Assembly: GCF_024323335.1 (NCBI RefSeq)
Contig: NC_066584.1
Span: forward strand, 430,674,819 to 430,738,818
Direction of reading: 5' to 3'
Source of the DNA: Lathyrus oleraceus
Lineage: Eukaryota; Streptophyta; Magnoliopsida; Fabales; Fabaceae
Length of the DNA: 64,000 nucleotides
The position numbers and the translations under genes are program-made. The first letter of the stretch is position 1, and each line of letters starts with the position of its first letter. Below, one piece after another: positions 40,247 through 49,624 of this stretch. The notes beneath the pieces were generated by a model. The model was not told the DNA's origin. It saw only the letters and a program-made list of their open reading frames with translations, and ran no database searches.

Positions 40247-40278
40247 ATACAAAGGGAAGGTGTTAGCACCCTTTGTAT
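40247..40278 (-). promoter_or_regulatory. Conserved LTR stem-loop (perfect 10-bp stem)
   Basis: Arms ATACAAAGGG and CCCTTTGTAT pair perfectly around AAGGTGTTAGCA. The arms differ from those in the Ogre LTRs but pairing is kept. The second copy is at 49773-49804. Confidence 0.7.
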
Positions 40279-41840
40279 CCATGGTTATCCATGGGCTCTT
40301 AATTGCTCGATCACTTATATTATTTTTGTCTAAAAAAGTGTTTGTGAATTGTTTGGGAAAATTGTTTTGAAAAGAGAATTTAACTTTGTAATGATTCTTG
40401 TATGAATGTATACAAAGTGGTTATCCCGTTTTAGTTTTGAAAATTGTTTAGAAAAATATAACTCGGTAATGATTCTAGTATGAATGTATACCAAGTGGTG
40501 ATTTTCTAAAGGCATTTTGAAAGGTGTGAGGTGCAAAAAAAATGTTTTAAGTTGTGAGCCAGCAATTAAGAGTTATACCGACCCAAGGTCTTTACGGGCA
40601 TTTCCTATCCTTATGAGGGTAAAACTGTCCTTATTATTGAGAAATAAGTAGTTTTATCCTTTGGATGTAAAAGGGTCATCGTAGGGTCATCGATTGGTCA
40701 TTGAAGGCAACAGTTATGAGGATACCTTAGCATTCGAAGGGACTATCATCTTTTAACCGTAGGCAACATCGGAGGGTCATCGAGGGACAAAATTGTATAT
40801 TCGAAGGCAACATCCGAGGGACTATAATTTATTTTATGATGATTTAACCGAAGGGTCTTTGCTAAGGGTATCCCCACGTTCGCGGGACATGACCGTAATA
40901 TCGTAATCGTAAGGCAACAAAGAGAGGTCCAAGATCACTTATTCAAAGGCAAAGTTTTACAATTAATTATATAATTAGGATGAAACTCCACATTAAAATT
41001 ATTAAAAATAATATATTAAAAAATTAATACATTAGAAATTAATACATTAAAAATTAATTTAGGGTGAAACTCCACAAGGGTATCCCACAAATAAAGTGGA
41101 ATACCTAGCCAATAACCTTTTCCTGGGATATGTGAACCTTTACGAAACTCAAAAAAAGAAACATGTCAGAACACCAAATCAGGGTGCAATCGAAGATTAC
41201 ACCGGAGAAATATCACAACAATAAATAAGATAGGATGAATAATGCATGGCTATGATAAAAACATAAAAAAAACAGACTAGAAGAATCAGGTACTGTCTCG
41301 TTCGCCTCTGCCTCGCCTAGCGAAGGCCACGGATTTTGAATTTGAAAACAGCCCCATGTTAGGAACTTTGAATTTTATGGCATTTTATCACAGGAATAAC
41401 ATGGTCAAACATTCAGGGTATTCAGGCATATTTAAATTCCCATACGAAAGCAAATTATATATCAACATTTAATCATGATGCATTATATATGTAGATATGG
41501 CCAATTGAAAGTATAAACAATAGAGATACGCAAACCTGTTTGCCAATTCAAGGTTGAAGGGATTGACCACTTGTAGTATCGGAATAAGTTAGGCAGCGGG
41601 AATTGGACGGCGATGGCTTCGGTGCAGATGGGCTGCCTTCAGGGTTTCTTTACTCTGAATTCTCCGGGTAGGCAGGGTTCCTATGCCAAAGTTTCTATCC
41701 GTCCTTCTCTGTTCTCTCTCTTTCTTTTTCCTCAAGGTTTTGTTCCAAGGAAACCTCAGAGTGTTTTGCTTCTCTTCCTTCTTTCTCCAGTGAATCTCCC
41801 AGTGTAACTCCCAGTGTAACTCCCCTACTGAAACTTCAGT

Positions 41841-41847
41841 ATTTATA
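41841..41847 (-). promoter_or_regulatory. TATA box of the nested LTR
   Basis: TATAAAT on the minus strand within CTATAAATACTGAAG, about 190 bp inside the LTR start, a typical plant retroelement promoter position. Confidence 0.55.
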
Positions 41848-42033
41848 GACTAATTTCGTGGGTAATGGGCTTGAAATAAGGGAGACCCAAGTCCAAAATA
41901 ATTTGTTATATTTTATTTATATATTTATTTTAATTATTTTAATTATTTAATTAATTAATTAATTAATTAATTAATTAATTAATTTTTTTTTTTTTTTTTA
42001 GGAAAAATGATGGGTAATTTTTGGGGTATGACA

Positions 42034-42046
42034 GCTGCCCCTGTTC
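42034..42046 (-). promoter_or_regulatory. Polypurine tract of the nested element
   Basis: Minus-strand AACAGGGGCAGC abuts the 3' LTR start TGTCATACC. Confidence 0.75.
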
Positions 42047-42214
42047 AATATTCTTGAACCGAGAGAGTTAGGATGGCGTGTATGCCATTCGTGGTCTGGA
42101 GGTGGAAGATTATTGAACACTAGAATGCCCCAAAAATTTGCACTTGAGAATCGACAGTTGGTCTTGATGGAGATGGGCTTAAAGATGCCATCCGGGAGGT
42201 TTGATGACGAAAGC

Positions 42215-42920
42215 TTCAGATCGAGCCGTACATTAGGCCAATTTGAAGACATGGGTGCCACACTGGGTCGTACATTAGACCGAATAATGAGTCATCCATT
42301 AGGCTGCCGACTTCGCTGGGGAGTCGGAGTGTGTCATATGCTGTTGGGGATAAAGGATCAGAATGGACCATACGCTAGATCGTATCTGAGTTGCAGAATG
42401 AGCCGTACGTTAGGCTGAATCTGATGACGAAAGGGGTAGTCGTACGTTAGACTACACTTCAGAAATGTACCGTATGTTAGGTAGCATTTGAGGGGATGGA
42501 CATCCGAACGGGTCGTACGTTAGACCGTCGCAGAATGAGTCGTCTGTTAGGCCGCATCTGATGATGACAGCGGTAGTCGTACGCCAGACTACACTTCAGA
42601 AATGTACCGTACGTTAGGTAGCATCTGAGGGTTGTAAGATCCAAACGGGTCGTACGTTAGACCGCGTTGGAGTTGCTGGAGTTCAGAATGGATCGTACGC
42701 TAGATCGTATCTGAGTTGCAGAATGAGCCGTACGTTAGGCTGTATCCGAAGAAGAAAGTAGTCGTACGCTAGACTACACCCCTGAATGTACCGTACGCTA
42801 GGCAGCATCTGAGGATTTGAAGGTCCAAATGGGTCGTACGTTAGACCGCATTGGAGTTGCTGAAGAAGTCATATGTTGGGCTGAATCAGAATGAACCGTA
42901 CGTTAGGCTGTATCTGATAA
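42215..42920. repeat. Array of GTACGTTA-core mini-hairpins in the 3' UTR
   Basis: About 17 copies of an 8-base core (GTACGTTA and close variants) are each flanked by short complementary arms that differ between copies: GCC/GGC, GGTC/GACC, AGCC/GGCT, GTAGTC/GACTAC, TACC/GGTA and GATC/GATC. Spacing is about 40-60 bp, inside a looser higher-order repeat. Confidence 0.8.
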
Positions 42921-43970
42921 CCTGTATATGTTGTACTTGCAATAAATGTCTGGGATGGGCTTAAAGATGCCATCGTTAGGAGGATATCGAAGTGTTGTCA
43001 GAATGAATGTTCCCATGAACTGTATTTGAAATATGTATCTGAATCTTGAATGTGATTGATAAAGGTGTCTGTCTGAATGAACCTTTTATTTTGACTATAT
43101 CAGGAGGATAAATAACCTGCAAAGAAAAGTTAGCTTCATGCTATGTCATGATGTATGAGATGTTTCGTGTTATGCTAAAATAAATGCGAATGCTGTATGC
43201 ATGCGTATGCTGTGAAATGATGTAATGAATGAGTTATGCGTATGAGAAGTTCTGCTTGGGGACTCTACTGGGGAAAATAAATCCCCATCTACTGATTGGA
43301 GATATTTGTAACGATGACCCTTTCTCGGCAGGGGGTTCTTGATTCTGTCTGATGGTAGAAATATTCCACAGATCTTGGCTGAGGATGGATGAGATGATCA
43401 ATCTGTCTGATGATGCCGACCTCTGTTGGGGAGTAACTGGCTGTGCCGGGGAATACTGCTAATTTTTTCTGAGGAATAACAGACTTGCTGGGGGAATAGA
43501 ATTGGTAGCGGATTCATTGGAAGCATGGTTAGACCTTCTCCTCGATCCTGAAGTCGGGTAGTAATTGCTATTGCTATTCTACGCATATATTTTTGGTAAA
43601 CATCAGTCATATTCAAATGCACATATTAATTCAAATTAAATCAATGGACATTTACGCAACCAAAACAGAAAAGTAAAAACAAAAGCATCTTTTTTTTGAA
43701 AGAGGGTTGTATTGATTTTGAAAGGAGGCCTATAAACAGGCAATTTGTGTACAAGGAGACAGAAATCCTAGTAAGAGGAAATTGTCGAAAACAAAGAGAA
43801 AGCTATGTGGAAGAAGTCCTATTGATTTTAAGCCTACTACTGTTATTATGTCTTCGAGCATCTCATCCCTTGCTGTCGGATAGAAGTGATTGGCTTGGTC
43901 AGTCCCTCGAACTTGGATGAAAGTTGACTGAGAACGGGACATAGTCATACGCTTTAATCCCTAATTTTTG
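42921..43970 (-). other. Remainder of the nested element's 3' UTR
   Basis: Non-coding sequence between the two hairpin arrays. The small ORFs here show no family features. Confidence 0.5.
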
Positions 43971-44143
43971 CCTGGACCGCCTTTTCAGGTTTTCAGTCCA
44001 CCAGGATACCCTTTTTTGCCCAAGCCGCCTTTTCAGGTTTTCGACTTGCCGGGTGTACATTTTTTTTATATATCCCTAATTTTTGCCCGAACCCTTTTGG
44101 TTCGCCGGGATGCCCTTACTTTTGCCTAGATACGTCGATCTAG
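43971..44143. repeat. Covarying hairpin units just downstream of integrase (nested element)
   Basis: Four units. The first two share a CGCCTTTTCAGGTTTTC core. Arms are GGAC/GTCC (43974), CAAG/CTTG (44021), CGAACC/GGTTCG (44088-44104) and CTAGAT/ATCTAG (44126-44143). Related units lie at the same place in the outer Ogre (52661-52850). Confidence 0.7.
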
Positions 44144-44153
44144 CGGGTCTCTT

Positions 44154-44805
44154 TTATGCGTAGTATTTTTTAACTATGTCCGCGTTCACGGGATGTGGGA
44201 AGTCTTCACCATCCATTGTAGCGAGTATCATGGCTCCACCTGAGAATACCTTCTTAACCACAAATGGCCCTTCGTATGTGGGAGTCCATTTGCCTCTGGG
44301 ATCAGTTTGTGGTAGAATGATACGTTTGATTACCAAGTCGCCAATTTGGTACACCTGTCTCTTGACCCTTTTGTTGAATGCCCTGGTCATGCGCTTCTGA
44401 TATATCTGCCCATGACAAACAGCCGCAAGTCTCTTCTCATCAATCAAATTTATCTGATCGGGTCGAGTCTGAATCTATTCATCCTCATCTAAGCCTGCAT
44501 CTTTCATAATTCTTAGAGAGGGAATCTGAACTTCCACTGGTAAAACGGCTTCCATTCCGTAGACTAAAGAGAAAGGGGTTGCCCCTATCGAAGTGCGGTA
44601 ACCATGAAGAGCAAAAGGTAACATCTCATGCCAGTCTTTGTATGTTACTGTTATATTCTTGATATTGTTAGCAGTCTCCACGGCGTCGTTCATCTTTGGC
44701 CGGTACGGAGAAGAGTTATGGTGTTTTATTTTGAACTGCATGCAGAGTTCAGTTTAGTACCATTATCAGTGATAACTCTTTCAGGAGACAGCAGGTTTCT
44801 TAAAT
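44154..44805 (-). pseudogene. Integrase C-terminal remnant of the nested element
   Basis: The read starts near 44805 with sequence equivalent to ITDNGTKLNS (second catalytic Asp), then is frameshifted. It continues with HHNSSPYRPKMNDAVETANN (44740-44670; the third acidic residue is kept, although the usual GVVE has become DAVE). The trimmed block HEMLPFALHGYRTS and YGMEAVLPVEV follow, then after a stop near 44475 the C-terminal GPFVVKKVFSGGAMIL and a final DIVKKYYA at 44154. The zinc-binding N-terminus and first catalytic Asp are missing because of a deletion. It cannot make active integrase. Confidence 0.85.
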
Positions 44806-45431
44806 GTCTATTTGATAAGATCCATCTTAGAAATCAATAAAGTGGTATGATTCAACATATACTGTCTTAGTCGGCGAGCAGCCCAAGCCAAAGCGCAGCA
44901 AGCTTTCTCGAGCTGTGAGTATCTTGTTTCACAGTCGGTACCTTTTGCTAAGGCAGTGTATGACATGCTCTTTTCGACCAGACTCGTCATGTTGCCCCAG
45001 CACACCCTATTGAATTTTCTAACACTGTCAAATACATGATTAGAGGTCTTCCTTCAACTGGTGGCATCGGAATTGGAGGTTCTTGGAGATATTTCCCGAT
45101 TTTGTTATTCATCATTCCATACCATCTCTTGATTTTTCCTTTTTAGTAATTTGAAGATGGGTTTGCAGGTAGCAGTCAAGTGTGGAATGAATCGGGCAAT
45201 GTAATTCAAGTGTCCCAAGAAACCTCTGACTTCTTTCTTGTCTATTTCAGTACCCAGATTTACAATTTCAATTGATTCCTCATGCGGCTGTATGGTCTTT
45301 TCTTCTGGTAGTACCAGTCTGGCAAGTTCTCCAGGGATTTCACAATCTTCCTCACTTCCATCCTCGGCTTGGTAGATCGGATTTTCAAAGTCATAATGAA
45401 CCGTAGCAGAGTTATTACCAACAGGATCCAT
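44806..45431 (-). pseudogene. Reverse transcriptase remnant with the catalytic core deleted
   Basis: From 45431 the frame begins with the segment that in the outer Ogre lies before RT (YDFENPIYQAEDGSEEDCEI, then a HEESIEIVNLGTE block). After KKEVR it jumps directly to the RT connection region (GFLGHLNYIARFIPHLTATC). Fingers and palm, including the YVDD motif, are absent. Downstream are decayed pieces up to CETRYSQLEKACCALAWAA and SKMDLIK (about 44810), where a second deletion joins RT-RNase H to integrase. RNase H is entirely missing. Confidence 0.85.
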
Positions 45432-45650
45432 AGTGGATATGGATCGGCAAATTGTTACGTGAGTGTGTGCAAGAAAACATAGCTTGTTTGAAAAATGACA
45501 GGAAAGATAAAGAGCGCAATATTTGAATGCAAAAAGTCCATTGATTTATTGAATATGAATATGCTTATGAAAATGACAAACCCTTAAAATTAGCTATTAT
45601 GCCCCGGGTATAGACACAATGCTTTTGAAATACTAAAATAGCAATAACAA
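45432..45650 (-). other. Spacer between gag-protease and RT frames
   Basis: About 220 bp with stops between the protease end and the RT-side frame, which lies in the same reading frame. In Ogre elements an intron spans this interval and splicing joins the two frames; the position here agrees, but splice sites could not be assigned. Confidence 0.4.
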
Positions 45651-48600
45651 TTACTCTCGACTAAAGGAAATCGGGATAGTGTCTTCAGCCTTCCAATTGT
45701 CGAGTCCGTCACCAATTGTTGGGAAAATCCAGCTATCCAAGTCGCAATCACTATCAGCATCTTCCATAGCATTAATCTGATTTTTGACTATCTTTCCAGA
45801 GTTAAACCCCAGGCCAGCTTTATCAGACTTGTACGGTACATTGATCAGTTGACCCCAACCAGCACGATCACCATTTTCAACCGCGGCTTGAGCATCTTTC
45901 AGAGAGATCATGACAGGGGGAGCACGAACAACCTTGGGCACAAGGGGAGTTGGCTTAAGGACAGGACTGGGTGGAGGAACCACTTCAAATGACTGAGAAG
46001 GAGTCTCAAAGAATTCACCATCCATCTCGACGTACTTGAAGGCTTGCACACTACTGACAATATACTCTTCTCCTCCACATATAGTGACAACCATGCCTGC
46101 TATTGGATACTTCAGCTTTTGATGAAGCGACGAAGCTACCGCACCTGCCCCATGGATCCAAGGGCGCCCCAACAAGCAGGAGTAGGCGGGACGAATGTCC
46201 ATCACGTGAAAGGTAGTGTTGAAGACTTGAGGTCCTATCTTGATAGGGAGAACCACTTCACCATAGACAACACTCTTCGCACCATCGTAAGCACGCACCA
46301 CAACATCACTAGGTTTCAGTTCAATGCTTTTATAGTCAAATTTATCGAGCACAGCTTTCGGGAGTACGTTCAAGGAGGAGCCATTGTCGATCAACACGTG
46401 AGCCAAGGTGATCCCCTCGCACTCAATGGAGATATGCAGAGCTTTATTGTGATTCTTTCCTGCTGGCGTCAGGTCAGCATCGGAAAAGCCTAGGCCATTG
46501 TCAACAGTCAAATTAGCAACATAATGTTCGAATTGATCGACGGATGTTTCTTGAGGCACATGAGCGGTCTTCAAGAATTTCATCAATGCATTGGCATGGG
46601 ATTCAGAGGATAATAACAAGGACAACATTGAGATTTTAGACGGAGTATGCCCCAATTGTTCCACTACATCAAAATCGCTCTTACGGATGATTTTCAGCAT
46701 CTCTTCCATTTCCTGTTTGGCAACATCTTCAGAAGTAACTTCGACCGATGTCTCTGACTGAGGAGGATTGACTGGTCTTTTTCCTCGAATTTCGGGAGCG
46801 GGAGGTGAGATTTCTGGGGAGTAGATCCTTCCACTTCGAGTAACTTTACTAGTCCCCACAATATCATTAGGATTAGCAGAACTACCAACCTGCTTTATGC
46901 CATGGATGTAAACGTCGCCTCCATAGTTCCACGGAATAGCTTTGCTGGAGGAATATGGCACGGGGCCAGGCGCGGTAATAATCAGGGGAGCCACTTTGGG
47001 CTCAGCGGTAATCTTCACAGGCACTCTAGTAGCGGTAATCTTCACTGGAGCTTTGGACCTAGTAATCACAGATACCTCTTCAATAGAGTTGTCCACCTTA
47101 GGAACCCTTTCAAATAGAATTGTACGATCATCCATCAGCCGTTGAATGCCGTTCTTCAACTTCAAACAATCATTGGGTCGGAGTACACAGAGATCGCAAT
47201 CTTCAGCACAACCTGGAAATAAACCAGCTTGCAATAAATTCTTCTTAACGATCAGGAGAGGAGATGCTAAATCAGCAACGTCAGTAACGTGAGAATTGTC
47301 GTCCACAACATTAACATTCTGGTCATGATTAGGCATAGGTGCTGTGATGACATTGGGGGTCGCCGGAGGATCAAATTCAATTTCTCCAGCGTCGATCATA
47401 TCCTGAATCTTGTTCTTCAACAACCAGCAATCATTCGTATCATGCCCGGGGCTATCGGAGTGATAGGCACACCTGGCGTTGGGATTATAACGAGGAGAAG
47501 TAGTGTTGGGATTTGCAGGAGGGCCTCTGAGGGTAATCAAATTGGCCTTTAACATACTCTGCAGTGCTTGGGTTAAAGTCATATTGATCTTGGTAAACTG
47601 TCTTCTCGACCTGTCTTGTCTGCGTTGGAAGTTCTGAGATGGCGGTGCGGCAATTGTAACTGCCCCAACAGTATGGTCACGATTCTTCTTGTTATGCTTC
47701 CTCTCACTATACACAGCATTTGATTCACTCTTTCCCTGATAGGACTTTTTGGTGCTTGCAGAAGTAGCTGCCTGTATCTTTCCACTTCGAATGCCGCTTT
47801 CAACCCGTTCACCTGTCAAGATAAGTTCAGTGAAACCTGACGAGGAACTTCCCAGTAGATGGCTGTAGAATGGGCCAGTCAGTGTACCCATGAACATGTC
47901 CACTAACTCTCGATCAGTCATAGGGGGTTGGACTCTGCCAGCCAAATCTCTCCACTTTTGAGCATATTCTTTGAAACTTTCTTTAGAGTCCATAGTCATA
48001 TTTTGTAGCTGTAGCCGAGTAGGCGCTAACTCAGAATTATACTGGTAGTGCTTGTAGAAAGTTGTTGCTAAATCAGTCCATGTGCGGATGTTAGAGCTCT
48101 CAAGCTGATAATACCACTCTAACTGTGTGCCAGACAGACTCTCTTGGAAGAAGTGGATCCACAGTTTCTTATCAGTAGTGTGCGGCTGAATCTTTCTCAC
48201 ATAAGCCCTTAGATGCATCTGAGGACAAGAGGCACCATCATACTTAGTGAAAATGGGAACCTTGAATTTGCGGGGAATGACCACATCAGAGACCAGACCC
48301 AAGTTTTCGAAATCCAGACCGGGCACTTTCTGCCCCTCCATAGCTAGCATACGTTCTTCCAGCAACTTGTACTTATCATCCTTCGGAGAGTACTGTTCAT
48401 GTTCATAATCTTCATCGTCGTCCTCAGAATTGACGAGATTAGGATTCTCATCTTCCGAATCATTCTCGGTCTCTTCTTCTGAATCCTTCGGAATTCTAAT
48501 CTTGACTCCTGTAACCTGTCCCTTAAGCCTTCTCCCCGGGTTGATGTAACCCACAGGTTTCTGGTCCTTCTTCTTCTCCATCAAAAGAGCTTTCAGTTCT

Positions 48601-48686
48601 TCCTGCCCCTTAGATATGCTCAGCATCATTTCCTGGAATTGAGCATTCTGGGCCTGGAGATCTTTGACAGTTTGTTCGAGAGCCAT
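45651..48686 (-). CDS. Gag-protease polyprotein of the nested Tat-lineage element, intact
   Basis: 1011 codons without interruption, ATG at 48686-48684. It encodes the structural Gag protein and an aspartic protease for retroelement particles. A coiled-coil N-terminus (EQTVKDLQAQNAQFQEM) is followed by an acidic stretch and the retrotransposon gag core (about residues 130-310, with WIHFFQESLSGTQLEWYYQL and FKEYAQKWRDLA). A zinc knuckle of the Tat form follows (CAYHSDSPGHDTNDC, about 406-420). The protease motif IDNGSSLNVLP (about 765-775) is followed by CLLGRPWIHGAGA. Asn after the catalytic Asp is common in this lineage. The intact frame contrasts with the deleted pol and with the broken gag of the outer Ogre. 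Confidence 0.92.
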   Translation of the reverse strand: MALEQTVKDLQAQNAQFQEMMLSISKGQEELKALLMEKKKDQKPVGYINPGRRLKGQVTGVKIRIPKDSEEETENDSEDENPNLVNSEDDDEDYEHEQYSPKDDKYKLLEERMLAMEGQKVPGLDFENLGLVSDVVIPRKFKVPIFTKYDGASCPQMHLRAYVRKIQPHTTDKKLWIHFFQESLSGTQLEWYYQLESSNIRTWTDLATTFYKHYQYNSELAPTRLQLQNMTMDSKESFKEYAQKWRDLAGRVQPPMTDRELVDMFMGTLTGPFYSHLLGSSSSGFTELILTGERVESGIRSGKIQAATSASTKKSYQGKSESNAVYSERKHNKKNRDHTVGAVTIAAPPSQNFQRRQDRSRRQFTKINMTLTQALQSMLKANLITLRGPPANPNTTSPRYNPNARCAYHSDSPGHDTNDCWLLKNKIQDMIDAGEIEFDPPATPNVITAPMPNHDQNVNVVDDNSHVTDVADLASPLLIVKKNLLQAGLFPGCAEDCDLCVLRPNDCLKLKNGIQRLMDDRTILFERVPKVDNSIEEVSVITRSKAPVKITATRVPVKITAEPKVAPLIITAPGPVPYSSSKAIPWNYGGDVYIHGIKQVGSSANPNDIVGTSKVTRSGRIYSPEISPPAPEIRGKRPVNPPQSETSVEVTSEDVAKQEMEEMLKIIRKSDFDVVEQLGHTPSKISMLSLLLSSESHANALMKFLKTAHVPQETSVDQFEHYVANLTVDNGLGFSDADLTPAGKNHNKALHISIECEGITLAHVLIDNGSSLNVLPKAVLDKFDYKSIELKPSDVVVRAYDGAKSVVYGEVVLPIKIGPQVFNTTFHVMDIRPAYSCLLGRPWIHGAGAVASSLHQKLKYPIAGMVVTICGGEEYIVSSVQAFKYVEMDGEFFETPSQSFEVVPPPSPVLKPTPLVPKVVRAPPVMISLKDAQAAVENGDRAGWGQLINVPYKSDKAGLGFNSGKIVKNQINAMEDADSDCDLDSWIFPTIGDGLDNWKAEDTIPISFSRE

Positions 48687-49602
48687 TGTTCAATCTGTTT
48701 GAATCTGCCGGAATCTGTTTGATAGGAAAATCGTGAGAACACTGATCCTTTAGAATACCTGTTATGCGATGCAATGCAATGTATGAAATGTTTTCAAGGA
48801 CTTTCGGGATTTAACTTTGCATAAACTAACAAAAAGAGCCTTTTTTTTTCTTTTCTCTTTTGTTTTTGCTTTTGTTTTTGTTTTTTTCTGTTTTTTTTTT
48901 TTTAGCAGAGTTAAATCCCTAAATCCTTGAAATGGTTAGTACAATGCCATGATGTTATGATGTTATGTTGTTATGATGTCATGTTGTTAGATAAATAACA
49001 AGCACAAGCAAGTCACACAACAATCATTCCTAGGTTTTAAGGCTTGCGTGAGTTCCATAGGTAAATACCCTCCCCACTGAAGTTTGGTTGGTTCAACCTG
49101 TCTTAGAATAGTAACCGGGTTCTAGAAGGATCTCAAATCATTGACCTTTCCTTAAGTCCACTTCAGTGCAACACCAAGTGGTTGACCGAAGCTTCCCTAA
49201 AGTCCAATCTCAAAGAGTGTAGTATCGAGTCTCAACCAACTCCAGTCGGAACCGAAGCCAGTTATCTCACTACTTTCTAATGGCCAGGATGAGTCAATTA
49301 GGGTTCTAAAGGTCTGGTTAATGCTTTTATGACACCACGCGAATGCCAAATATTTCCTCAACTAACATGAGGAACATCAGGACATCCAAAGTGCCACATT
49401 AACCGTAGCCATCATTTTGACCATTCCAGTATACGCCGGACAGTCGCGATGATCTCTTGCTACTTACCTAAGGTACACTAGATCCGGGTGTAGGATCTTT
49501 CACTCAAGCATAACATACCCAAGCAATCCCTTAAAAATAAATCAGACAAATTGAATAAGTGATCTTGTTTTTAAGGTAACCTCTCTTTTTAAATATTTAG
49601 GG
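48687..49602 (-). other. 5' leader of the nested element
   Basis: About 0.9 kb between PBS and gag. Unlike Ogre it has no ORF1. Includes a poly-pyrimidine tract near 48840-48905 and a small TGATGTTATGT repeat near 48950. Nothing else recognised. Confidence 0.6.
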
Positions 49603-49620
49603 TCCCCAGCAGAGTCGCCA
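49603..49620 (-). promoter_or_regulatory. Primer-binding site of the nested element (tRNA-Arg type)
   Basis: Minus-strand TGGCGACTCTGCTGGGGA, four bases from the LTR edge; identical to the sites at 1860 and 62911. Confidence 0.85.
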
Positions 49621-49624
49621 GTTC

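Larger units (their letters stand above)
40099..42033 (-). repeat. 3' LTR of the nested element
   Basis: 1935 bp. Compared with the other copy, substitutions are seen near 41221, 41231 and 41752, plus length variation in the TTAA/poly-T tail (41940-42000). It contains a TATA box on the minus strand at 41841-41847, placing transcription start near 41812 and giving a short U3 and long R-U5. Confidence 0.9.

Noticed and set aside
40330..40536. Small ORF duplicated at 49856-50062, resembling a conserved gene
   Set aside because: Identical only because both lie in the two LTRs of the young nested element. The region is LTR sequence with a 75-bp internal duplication and no protein family.
41613..41807. 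Duplicated ORF starting MASVQMGC, also at 51139
   Set aside because: LTR sequence just downstream of the TATA box, copied in both LTRs. Could be a leader peptide, but nothing supports translation.
42215..42920. CRISPR-like array (regularly spaced short repeats)
   Set aside because: Plant nuclear retrotransposon context, repeats too short with variable arms and uneven spacing, and no cas genes.
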